Source: Dehalococcoidia bacterium (lineage in GTDB: Bacteria > Chloroflexota > Dehalococcoidia > Lucifugimonadales > UBA3495). From it: 64,000 bases of DNA. Numbering within the stretch: position 1 is the first letter of the stretch; every line of letters begins with the position of its first letter. Shown piece by piece: positions 8,834 to 16,373 of this stretch. The stretch covers positions 115,860-179,859 of the forward strand of contig JAGWBI010000003.1 in NCBI GenBank assembly GCA_021295965.1, read 5' to 3'. The position numbers and the translations under genes were made by a program. The notes beneath the pieces are model-generated. The model was not told where the DNA came from, made no database searches, and saw nothing but the letters and a program-made list of their open reading frames with translations.

Positions 8834-8866
8834 GCGCCAAGGGTGGCGTTACACCACCCTTGGCGC
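8834..8866. terminator. perfect 13-bp hairpin after the HTH gene
   Basis: GCGCCAAGGGTGG (8834-8846) pairs perfectly with 8854-8866 around a seven-base loop. It starts eight bases after the stop codon. There is no T-tract, so it may be an mRNA-end stabiliser or a protein-binding palindrome rather than an intrinsic terminator. Confidence 0.6.
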
Positions 8867-8936
8867 GGCACGGCGTCGCGGCAGGCCGTTGGCGAGCTGG
8901 CCTGCTGATGCGTCGGTCCATCGCGTGTGCGGTGGG

Positions 8937-8982
8937 CAACAAAACGCCCCGGCCGGTGGCAAGTGGCCGGGGCGTTTTGTTG
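8937..8982. terminator. perfect 18-bp hairpin, likely bidirectional terminator
   Basis: CAACAAAACGCCCCGGCC (8937-8954) is perfectly complementary to 8965-8982 around a ten-base loop. The A-rich 5' foot and T-rich 3' foot make it a classic intrinsic terminator readable from both sides, between the HTH gene and the IS630-type element. Confidence 0.8.
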
Positions 8983-9045
8983 GTCTGTGGGCCGATGTGT
9001 GGGCTCAATATTGTGCGGGGCAACGGTGTCTACTCCGGCACCCCT

Positions 9046-10212
9046 CTAAACTGAAGCCAAGGTGAAATCTACATTTTCAGGGCGGAGAGGGTTGGCTTGG
9101 GTGTCGCCAATCAATTTTGCTTGCAGCACGGTTCGGCAGCGGCGTTTGACTTCTTCGCGTCGGCGGGTCAGATCGGCGAAAAAGCCGCCCACGTTTTCTT
9201 GGACCGCAGCCTTGGTGCCCAGGCCCAATTGGCCGTTACTTCCTGACGCGCCCAGCCCCAGATGGCGCGATTGGTCAAAATCGGAGAGTTGAAATCTGGG
9301 CTGTAACTGGGCAGGTTCACCAGGCGGAGGTTCAGGCCAGGCGTGGTCAGGTAGGCTCTGAGGGCGTCGCCCCGATGGGCTGGCGAATTGTTCCAGATCA
9401 CCGTCAGCGGTTGGGTGTGTCGCGCCCGTCCGCCACTGGCGGACCGCAGGAAGGCAGTGGCGGCTGCGGAGTTGCTGTTGCCCTCCAGTTCCATCAACTC
9501 CACCTCATCAGTCTCCAGGCACACTGCCGAAGAATAGCCAGCCTTCACCCCACGGCGTGGGCTGGTGGAGTCCACCAGCGCCGGTTCTCCCTTCACTACC
9601 CACTTGCCACGTAGGTCCGCATCGGCCCGAAAATGGGTCTCGTCGGCGAAGAATATCTTGCCCCCCGTTCGTCTGGCCGCCGCCGTCAGGGCAGCGTACT
9701 TCGCCACAAAGGCTTCCCGCCGTGCCGGATCCGCCATGACCAACCGCTGCCTGGGCCGCTTCAGCACAAACCCCAAACGGTGCAAGTAGTTCAGATCCGC
9801 CTGTGGCGGACTACGGCTCAGCGTCAAGCCAAAACGGTCCCGTACAAATTGCCGCACCGCCTTCCAGTTCCAGTTGGATGGATCGATGCCGGCTTGGGAC
9901 GGCAATCCCTGCACCACCGCCTTCAACTCGGCCCGCTGCTCCACACCCAACGCGGGGGGAACCACCTGTCTGCTCGAAAACCAGCGCCTTGGGGCCGCCC
10001 TCAGCAAACGCCTTGACCCATTGGCCAACGGTGTGCGCATCACGCTTCAAGGCGCTGCCCACCGTCGCCGCCGTCCACCCCTGGGCCAGCAGCCATCCGC
10101 CAGAGGCGGATCATCGCTCCCGTTCCCCGGGCGTCGGCGCTCGATACATCCGCCGCCGCACCTCAGCCTCGTCCATCCGCCACTGTTCCAGCAACCCGAC
10201 CATCTCCTGCAT
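9046..10212 (-). pseudogene. IS630-family DDE transposase, frameshifted
   Basis: The reading is in pieces. An N-terminal HTH segment starts with ATG at 10212 (EQWRMDEAEVRRRMYRAPTPGERER) and hits a stop near 10110. The next piece is TVGQWVKAFAEGGPKALVFEQTGG, with a frame change near 9960. The long catalytic piece carries IFFADETHFRADADLRGKW and the downstream catalytic Asp region VIWNNSPAHRG, NLPSYSPDF. A last frame change near 9230-9280 leads to the C-terminus KAAVQENVGGFFADLTRRREEVKRRCRTVL. Three copies of the palindrome TCCGCC-NNN-GGCGGA sit inside it (9429-9443, 9796-9810, 10096-10110). The expected catalytic WDNSPAH reads WNNSPAH, consistent with decay. Confidence 0.85.
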
Positions 10213-10306
10213 ACCCAACTACCCCCTCAGGTCTTCCAAACGACTGTCCCATTCCCTCCCAATTCTACCCAACACCGCTGCGGGCTTCACCTTGGCTTCG
10301 GTTTAG
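9046..10306 (-). mobile_element. IS630-type insertion sequence, inactivated
   Basis: Terminal inverted repeats matching CTAAACYGAAGCCAAGGTGA lie at 9046-9065 and, inverted, at 10287-10306, with one mismatch between ends. TA flanks both ends (9047-9048 and 10304-10305), the expected IS630/Tc1 target. The 1.26-kb length fits the family. The only gene is the minus-strand transposase, which is frameshifted, so the copy cannot move by itself. Its right end abuts the truncated IS701-type transposase. Confidence 0.85.
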
Positions 10307-10311
10307 TATTA

Positions 10312-11390
10312 CAACGACGGTTCAGGGAGGTAGGCAGGAGCCACCCACGTAAGCCCGAGTCGCAAGGGCGTGTCGTCAGGAGCGTTGGATAGATAGTAGC
10401 GGGGCTCACTGCCGTCCAGGTTCCGGCGATAGACTACCCAAAGGATTTCGCCGGGCTGGCGCCGGTGAGACACCCGCACCCGTTGGGCGCTATAACGACA
10501 GGTCGTGGCCCCTGGCTGCCTTCAGCCACCGTGATCTCTCGCCACGCTGTATCCCCCAACGCAGCGCTGCGTTGGGATGCGGGCTGACGCTCCTCGCGCG
10601 GCGGTTTGGGTTTCGCGGCTGTCCACGTCCCTGATAGGGCGGTTTGGTCCCGGGTCGGCTCCAGCGGCCATACGGTCATATCGGCTTGGGCGTCCAAAAC
10701 TAGAACATTCCCGCCGTCGCCAGGCCCTCCCGCAACGGGGACGACATCCCTAAACCGCTATCCCCAGCCGACCATTGGACCCGGGGGTGTCCCCTCCGGC
10801 TTGGACACGCTCCACATCTCCGACGCCAATTCCGTCTTGCTCCGGTACGGCCGCCGCTCCACCGGCATTCCAGTCGCTGCGGATCGCTCCCCATCCCCAG
10901 TCCGTTCCCCGGGTAGATACAGCCGCTTGTCCACCGACGCTCTGCCCCTGGTTCCCACATGCGCCAGAAACACCCCAGCCTGGTCCGCCATAGGCGGAGC
11001 AATCTTCCCCAACGTCCCGCATTACTGCCGGGCCACCCCCATCGACTTCACTCTCTGCTTGGGAAAGTGATTGGGCAACAATCCGGGCCGTCCGGCACCC
11101 ATACCCCCTGGGCATGCTCCAGCCTTGGCTTCGGATACTCCCGCAAGACGATCCACCACCGTATCGTCATCCCAGCGAGCCTCGGAGAGAAATCGCTGCA
11201 TCACCCGCGGTGACGCTGCCACCGTCTCCGACAGGTTTTCCGCGATATGTCGCTCCCCGGACTTTACCGGCAGGCCCGGCAGGTATTGCCCGCTGCGCTC
11301 CCGCCACTGCTTGCGGCCAAACGCCGGCGCGAAGTAGGCGTGAAATTCCGGGAAGGCCTCGCACACCCTTTCCAAAGCTGCCGCGTCCAT
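10312..11390 (-). pseudogene. IS701-family transposase remnant, truncated and frameshifted
   Basis: The N-terminal piece, from ATG at 11390, reads LERVCEAFPEFHAYFAPAFG, then SGERHIAENLSE and FLSEARWDDD, as in IS701/DDE_5 transposases. After frame changes near 11015 and 10750 come QAGVFLAHVG, KRLYLPGE and YRSKTELA, then TAWREITVAEGSQGPR, and finally RRNLDGSEPRYYLSNAPDDTPL at about 10390-10430. The C-terminal third is missing: similarity ends next to the IS630 right end and does not resume beyond it. One TCCGCC-ATA-GGCGGA palindrome (10984-10998) sits where the family normally reads GKIANCQAG. Confidence 0.8.
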
Positions 11391-11723
11391 CGGCCCACCC
11401 CACCTGCCGAAGCCTTCCGACTGCTCAGCAATTTCCTACCAGATAACCCGTCGTTGTGATACCAACAAGGTGGCAGGAAGCTCATGCGCACCCAGTTCGT
11501 CATCGCGAGGAGCGCAGCGACGTGGCGATCTCGTTGCTGAAAGAGACCCCCTTGCCATCACGAGATTGACAGTTCTAGTGAAACTGGGTACGTGTAAGGG
11601 CAGGAAGGCATGACGCGTACACGGCGGTGAAATAATGTGGGAATGGTCGGCGCTCTGATGCCCTCACGCGCGAGTAGTGGGTGTTGCGCACGAGATGGAA
11701 GGGGAACCGCATGGGCGCGGCCG
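11391..11723. repeat. gene-free stretch with a dispersed GCGAGGAGCGCAGCGA-type repeat
   Basis: The core at about 11488-11593 runs from GCACCCAGTTCGTCATCGCG to GTGAAACTGGGTACG. Its ends are partly inverted, so it may be a palindromic element of about 105 bases. Relatives occur near 15015, 21540, 24937, 32950, 37332, 38995 and 50149. No gene is visible in the rest of the stretch. Confidence 0.7.
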
Positions 11724-12836
11724 TCAAGCCTGGAAGATATCCTCCGGAAGGAAGGCGGAGACGGTGACGTTGGGAAGGTCCACGATGTTACTGACGCGGA
11801 GGTCCACGGCCACGCTGCAAATTATGTAGGCTTGCTCTGCCGTCCAGCCCCGTTCCTGGAGAAGGGCGATCATGTTAAGGAGGGCGTTGCGGGCGGCCAG
11901 GGAGAGGCTATCTTCACCCTCCTGAGACCCGTCGGAACGGATAGGATAGCCGATGGTGGCGGTGAAATTGCGCGGGGCGGCCCATTCCGGCGGGAGGAAG
12001 TAGCCGGGGTGAGAGTAACGCGGGAAGATTATGTTGTGTCGGGCGGCTTCGCCTTTGTGGATGGCAAAGCGGACGGCGCAGGTGGCGCCCATCTCGATGG
12101 CGGTGATACAGACTTCGCCATCGCCCTGGGCGAAATGGCCGTCGCCGGCGGAGTAGAGGCCGCCGGGCACGGCTACGGGGATGAAGAGGCGTGAGCCGGT
12201 GGTGAGCTGCTTGGCATCCACGTTGCCGCAGTTCTCGCGGGGCGGGAGCGTTCGCAGGCCCTCGTTGGCAATCTGGCCGCCGGGGGGTACGGCGTCCTCG
12301 GGATCCGGGGGCGCCGCGGTGCCGCCGCGGTTGACCCAATCCGCTTCACGAGCGGCCCAGGCGGCGACCTGAGCGTGGGACGGGGCGAGGCCGGCGGTGC
12401 CCATGAAGGAACCGTCGGGGATGCGGACGCCGGGGATCTGGGCCGAGGTGGCCCAACCGTCGGCGATGTCCCAGTGGACCAAGTAGGGATTGGTGAAAAC
12501 GTCGCGGAGGAAGCCGGCGCCGGGGCGGTTGCGGGTCCAGCCGCGGGGTTGGGCGATTATGTCAAGGTACTCGATTTCGAGGAGATCGCCGGGTTCGGCG
12601 CCCTTGACGTACACCGGGCCGGTGAGTGGGTGGGCGACCTTGGCGTCGAGGCCGGCGAGGTCGGCTTCGGTCATGCCGGGCTGAATCTGGGAGTCGGAGG
12701 CGTCGCGGGTTTCCAGGACGACCTCTTCGCCAGGGTCAACTTCGACGATGGGCGAAATATCAGGGTGCCAGCGGTTGTGGCCGAATTGGGGCTCCTCTTT
12801 GAGGCGTTTGGCGCGGTCGATGGTGATGGATTGCAT
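11724..12836 (-). CDS. acetamidase/formamidase family protein
   Basis: A 370-residue FmdA/AmdA-type amidase, which hydrolyses acetamide, formamide or similar short amides to ammonia and the acid. Family text includes the N-terminal HNRWHPDISPIVEVDPGEEVVLETRDASD, HPLTGPVYVKGAEPGDLLEIEYLDI, GENC-like PRENCGNVDAK, GGLYSAGDGHFAQGDGEVCITAIEM and the C-terminal LLQERGWTAEQAYIICSVAVDLRVS. The length matches the family. ATG at 12836 has GGAGGG nine bases upstream. It is downstream of, and on the same strand as, the TPP enzyme gene, across a 154-base gap holding two palindromic repeats. Confidence 0.88.
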   Translation of the reverse strand: MQSITIDRAKRLKEEPQFGHNRWHPDISPIVEVDPGEEVVLETRDASDSQIQPGMTEADLAGLDAKVAHPLTGPVYVKGAEPGDLLEIEYLDIIAQPRGWTRNRPGAGFLRDVFTNPYLVHWDIADGWATSAQIPGVRIPDGSFMGTAGLAPSHAQVAAWAAREADWVNRGGTAAPPDPEDAVPPGGQIANEGLRTLPPRENCGNVDAKQLTTGSRLFIPVAVPGGLYSAGDGHFAQGDGEVCITAIEMGATCAVRFAIHKGEAARHNIIFPRYSHPGYFLPPEWAAPRNFTATIGYPIRSDGSQEGEDSLSLAARNALLNMIALLQERGWTAEQAYIICSVAVDLRVSNIVDLPNVTVSAFLPEDIFQA

Positions 12837-12872
12837 GGTGTTCCCTCCGGCAATTGCGGTTTCGGATTATGG

Positions 12873-12972
12873 GTAAGGGCGGGTTTAAAACCCGCCCCTA
12901 CGTTGGTCGATTTGGGCGTGGGCGATGAGTTGATACCTCTCACCCTAGCCCTCTCCCGCAAGGGGAGAGGGG
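12873..12972. repeat. two palindromic repeats in the acetamidase/TPP gap
   Basis: 12873-12901 is a GTAAGGGCGGGTTT / AAACCCGCCCCTAC palindrome. 12945-12972 is a CTAGCCCTCTCCC-GCAA-GGGGAGAG hairpin. The first belongs to the same broad set as the GGGGCGAAT and GGGCGACCC palindromes found elsewhere in the window. Confidence 0.7.
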
Positions 12973-12990
12973 GATGTCGTTATTCATGGA

Positions 12991-14673
12991 TCAGAGGGAC
13001 CAGTCGTCGGGGAGTTCCGGGGTGGGGAGGGGGCGGATCATTACCTCGACGAGGGCGGACTGGCCCTGTTCGGTGGCGTTGATGGCGCGCTGGAAGGCGG
13101 GGCGGATGTCCTCGGGGTGTTCGACGCGCTCGGAGTGGCAACCGAGGCCGTCGGCGACGACGCTGAAGTTGCCGCCGAGGACAGCCATTTCCGGGGGCGT
13201 GCCGTTGGGATCCTCCATGCCCATCATGCCGCCGCCGATACCGCCGTTGTTGATGACGACGGTGAGAATGGGCAGGCCCATGCGGGCGGCGGTCTCCAGT
13301 TCCATGCCGGTCATGCCGAAGGAGGCATCGCCGAGGACGTGGCAGACGAGGTGGTCAGGGCGGCCCAGCTTGGTGCCGATGGCGGCGCCGACTGACCAGC
13401 CCATAGCGGCCATCCCGCCCATGGCGACGAAGTTGCGGGGACGGGTGGTCTGCCAGAAGGGGACCACGTAGCCGCGGCTGCCGCCGGCGTCGTGGAGGGC
13501 GATGGTGCGGTCGGGGTCGATGAGCTGCTGGAGCTCGTGGACGACGCGATAGCCGTTGGTGGGCGTCTCCGAGTCGCGGAACCGTGGCATCCATTCCATC
13601 TCGTGCTTCTCGTGGCAGGCGCGGATTTCGTCCACGATCTCCTGCTTGATGCCGCCGCCGTCGGGGCCGATACGGGATCGCACGGCGTCGATGATGGCGC
13701 GGAGGGCCAGCTTGGCGTCGGCCAGTACCGGTAGGTCAACCTGGTAGGTCTTGTTGAGGTCGGCCGCGTCGGCGTTGACGTGGATGATCTGGACGCCCTC
13801 GGGGATGGGCCGGCCATCGGTGCCGTTGGGCTGGCGGAAGGAGTTGCCCACGGCAAGGACGACGTCGGCCTTGCGGTTGATCTGGAGGGCCGCGCCGGAG
13901 GCGTAGCGGCTGCGGGGATATACGCCGCCACCGAGGGAAAGGGGGTGATTTTCGGGGAAGATGCCCTTGCCCATGATGGTGGTGGCGACGGGCATGGAGA
14001 GCATTTCGGCGAGTTCCATGACCTCTTCGGCGGCGCCGGCGGCCATGGCGCCGCCACCGGCGTTGAGGACGGGCAGGCTGGCGTTGACCAGCATATCGGC
14101 GGCGCGCTGCACGTCGGCGTCGGAGGGGCCGGCCTTGCCGGGGGTGCCCACCGGGGTGTAGGCCAGCGCGGCGTCATCGGCCTCGGCGGTGAGGACGTCC
14201 TGGTGCATTTCCAGCACGACCGGGCCCGGAGAACCGGAGCGCAGGGCGGTGAAGGCGCGGCGCATGACCTGGGGGATGTCCTGGACGCGGGTGAAGGAGC
14301 CGCGCCACTTGCAGAGGCCGTCGAAGATGCTGGCGGAGACCTCCTGCTGCCACTCCTGACCGAGGTTGCGGGCCGGGTGCTGGCCCATAAGGAGCAGCAC
14401 GGGGATGTTGTCGGCGTAGCAGCCGGCGATGGCGGTGAGGCAGTTGGTGGCGCCGGGGCCGGTGCCGGTCATGGCGACGCCGACCTCTCCGGTGGCGCGG
14501 GCGTAGCCGTCGGCGATCTCAACGCCGAGGCGTTCGTGGCGGGCGGCGAAGGGCCGGATGCTGGAGCCGCGGAGGGGGCCCCAGAGGGGAGCCAGACCGC
14601 CGCCGGAGAATCCGGTTATGTAACGTATTCCTTCCTGTTCGAGGGCTTTGATAACGGCTTCGGCTCCACGCAT
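12991..14673 (-). CDS. TPP-dependent enzyme, acetolactate synthase-like (copy 1)
   Basis: A 560-residue three-domain TPP enzyme. The N-terminal Pyr domain has the catalytic glutamate in ARHERLGVEIADGYARATGE. The central domain reads ADMLVNASLPVLNAGGGAMAAGA. The C-terminal PP domain has the cofactor motif HVLGDASFGMTGMELETAARMGLPILTVVINN. It resembles large acetolactate synthase subunits and oxalyl-CoA/sulfoacetaldehyde-type enzymes. No ilvN-like small subunit is adjacent, so a catabolic lyase or decarboxylase is more likely than branched-chain synthesis. The long upstream frame is repeat-derived; ATG at 14673 has AAGGAG upstream. Confidence 0.82.
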   Translation of the reverse strand: MRGAEAVIKALEQEGIRYITGFSGGGLAPLWGPLRGSSIRPFAARHERLGVEIADGYARATGEVGVAMTGTGPGATNCLTAIAGCYADNIPVLLLMGQHPARNLGQEWQQEVSASIFDGLCKWRGSFTRVQDIPQVMRRAFTALRSGSPGPVVLEMHQDVLTAEADDAALAYTPVGTPGKAGPSDADVQRAADMLVNASLPVLNAGGGAMAAGAAEEVMELAEMLSMPVATTIMGKGIFPENHPLSLGGGVYPRSRYASGAALQINRKADVVLAVGNSFRQPNGTDGRPIPEGVQIIHVNADAADLNKTYQVDLPVLADAKLALRAIIDAVRSRIGPDGGGIKQEIVDEIRACHEKHEMEWMPRFRDSETPTNGYRVVHELQQLIDPDRTIALHDAGGSRGYVVPFWQTTRPRNFVAMGGMAAMGWSVGAAIGTKLGRPDHLVCHVLGDASFGMTGMELETAARMGLPILTVVINNGGIGGGMMGMEDPNGTPPEMAVLGGNFSVVADGLGCHSERVEHPEDIRPAFQRAINATEQGQSALVEVMIRPLPTPELPDDWSL

Positions 14674-14715
14674 GGTTGCACCTCTCCTTGGTGGGTGGGT
14701 GTTCACCCTAGAGCA

Positions 14716-14741
14716 AGGGCGGCCACAAGGGTCGCCCCTAC
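14716..14741. repeat. GGGCGACCC-type palindrome
   Basis: AAGGGCGGCC / GGGTCGCCCCTAC arms form an imperfect palindrome in the upstream region of the TPP gene. It is related to copies at 21632, 37434 and 44655. Confidence 0.6.
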
Positions 14742-14803
14742 GGGCGGGACTGTCGTGTTTGCCGGGATGATAGGGCAGGGTGGGGGCGGGGTCAACCGGG
14801 GCC

Positions 14804-14970
14804 GGGTTTTGCACAGGGCAATCGCATTTCAAACCGGCTCACCCGCCACTCCTGCGGAAGCAGGAGTCCAGAAGCCGAAAAGCAAGCAAACCTGTAACGA
14901 ATCTACTATTTTGGCCACTGGATTCGACGGATGCCTTCCGGTCCGAATGCGATTGCCCTGGGGTTTTGCA
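14804..14970. mobile_element. MITE-like element with 10-bp target duplication (copy A)
   Basis: A 147-bp element (14814-14960) is bounded by perfect 15-bp terminal inverted repeats, CAGGGCAATCGCATT and its complement. The exact 10-bp direct repeat GGGTTTTGCA flanks it on both sides (14804-14813 and 14961-14970), the signature of transposition with a 10-bp target duplication. It contains no gene; inside is another palindrome (ACTCCTGC/GCAGGAGT). A second copy with the same ends is at 18382-18608. Confidence 0.85.
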
Positions 14971-15014
14971 CGGATGAACGGGACAGGAGGGACGCGACGG
15001 TTCCGCCGCCGGAG

Positions 15015-15092
15015 GAACGCTCCTTCGGCGACGAGATTGCCACGCTGCGCTCGCAATGACCGTTCTGGTGAAACTGGGTACACGCTAGTTGA
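15015..15092. repeat. dispersed GAGATTGCC repeat with GTGAAACTGGGTAC tail
   Basis: The core CGAGATTGCCACGCTGCGCT is followed by CGCAATGAC and, after a short spacer, GTGAAACTGGGTACACG. This is the uninterrupted form of the repeat, which elsewhere carries a 15-base palindrome inserted after GATTGCC(A). Confidence 0.7.
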
Positions 15093-15148
15093 GCGGCTGG
15101 TTGCCGGGTGTATTGCGGATGGAGGGACCAGGAAAAACGGGTGGCGGG

Positions 15149-15718
15149 CTAGGTTGGGGGGTCGTGGGGAGGGGGGAAGGGGTCGGCGGTGCGGCACCTG
15201 AGGCAGTTCACGGGGTGACCGGCATGGGGCGGATCGGGCGGTAGGCCGACGGCGACGCGCAATTCGCCGATATTCTTGACGGGCGGCAGGGGCGGCACAA
15301 GGCCGGAGCCGTCGCCCAGGCGCTCGACGATGTCGCGGACCCGGGGCGGGTTGCGGTGGCCGTCGATGACGAACTCCACGTCGTTGACGAGGCGACGCAC
15401 GCGGCGGTACATGCGCAGGAGGGCAAATCGGCGCCGGCGCGGGTCCACGGAGTCGAGCCACTGCGGGGTAAGGGCGTGCACCTGACGGAAGGTCTGGATA
15501 TGGCCGTTGGTGAGATGGCCGTCGCGGATAACCCAATAGAGGGCCGCCATCAGCTGGCGGCGGGAGGAGTGGCGCAGGCCGGCATTGACCGCCGCCGCGG
15601 TGGCGGCGTGGCTGGCGGAGCGACGTAGGGCGTCGGCGGCACGGTCGGCGCGTTCATTGAGAATGTGCCGGTGTGAACGATCGAGGTATAACCGGCTGGT
15701 GTAGCGGTGGCGTTTCAC
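15149..15718 (-). CDS. hypothetical Arg/His-rich protein, 189 residues
   Basis: I do not recognise the family. The frame has strong G/C preference at third codon positions, so it looks genuinely coding. The product is very basic (many Arg and His) and helical through residues about 20-130, with SSRRQLMAALYWVIRDGHLTNGHIQTF and RRRFALLRMYRRVRRLV. It ends in a Pro-rich tail with a CLRC pair that could bind metal together with nearby residues. GTG at 15718 is preceded by only a weak CGGAA. It lies between two MITE-like elements. Confidence 0.55.
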   Translation of the reverse strand: MKRHRYTSRLYLDRSHRHILNERADRAADALRRSASHAATAAAVNAGLRHSSRRQLMAALYWVIRDGHLTNGHIQTFRQVHALTPQWLDSVDPRRRRFALLRMYRRVRRLVNDVEFVIDGHRNPPRVRDIVERLGDGSGLVPPLPPVKNIGELRVAVGLPPDPPHAGHPVNCLRCRTADPFPPPHDPPT

Positions 15719-15770
15719 GGTTCCGATGGCGATTGCTCCATTTGCTGGGGTGTTTGGCGATTGTTGTGAG

Positions 15771-15977
15771 AGGCAGGATTTCAGATCGTTGTCAGCGGAC
15801 GGCCGGGGGTACGCAACTATTTGCCCTACTTTTTCGTGTACTCAGCACGCCAGAGGCGTACCTGCGGTGACGCAGTGGGGCAATGCGGGCGATTGGTCGA
15901 ATGGTAGGCCACGGCTTGCCGACTGGGTCGGTTGCGATTTTTGCTGACGGGTTGGCCGTCGATCTGAAATCCTGCCT
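15771..15977. repeat. 207-bp segment bounded by 18-bp inverted repeats
   Basis: AGGCAGGATTTCAGATCG (15771-15788) is exactly repeated in inverted orientation at 15960-15977. No target duplication is obvious. It encloses a GCACGCCAGAGGCGTACCTG palindrome (about 15846-15865), a relative of the one at 55570. A 14-base match to the arm occurs at 32776-32789. It could be a decayed MITE. Confidence 0.6.
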
Positions 15978-16373
15978 TTTGGGGTATTGGGGTGTAACAG
16001 CTGTTTTGCCTTGGCTGTATTTAGGATATATGTTCTGGTGTGATGGTCGCAAGGGGCTTTTGTCAGAAGCGGGATTTTCGGGATCACCGGGCTTGACAGA
16101 ATTTCCGGTTGGACGGAACGCCGGGCTGACCGTGGCTCGCGATAGCGTGTGCAGCGCAGGCGCTAACCAGTACCGTGAGTGCAAGTACGGCCACGGCGGA
16201 GTGGTCGGTTCCTCCGCGGATTGCTCGATGTTGGGACTAGCCCGGTCGCCATGGACGGAAAGTTCCGTGCAATTAGTGGCGGCAAGGAGGAGGAGGGCGA
16301 GGGAGATGTCCTCATAGAAACCGAGCTTGGTGAACATCACCCGGCGGTCGATGAGCTCCGGTGGAGGATAGAT
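15978..16373. other. intergenic remainder, no supported gene
   Basis: Frames of up to about 180 codons cross this stretch on both strands, but they run through the inverted-repeat segment and have poor codon use. No convincing gene or RNA is seen between the inverted repeat and the AIPR stop codon. Confidence 0.4.

Noticed and set aside
13780-15201. 473-codon plus-strand frame opposite the TPP enzyme gene
   Set aside because: It is antisense to a clear TPP enzyme, rich in Gly/Ala/Asp/Val, a GC-bias shadow, and runs into a MITE and repeats.
15792-16340. 182-codon minus-strand frame with a lipoprotein-like start
   Set aside because: The apparent LLLLAATNC start is weak, and the frame crosses the 18-bp inverted-repeat segment with poor codon use.
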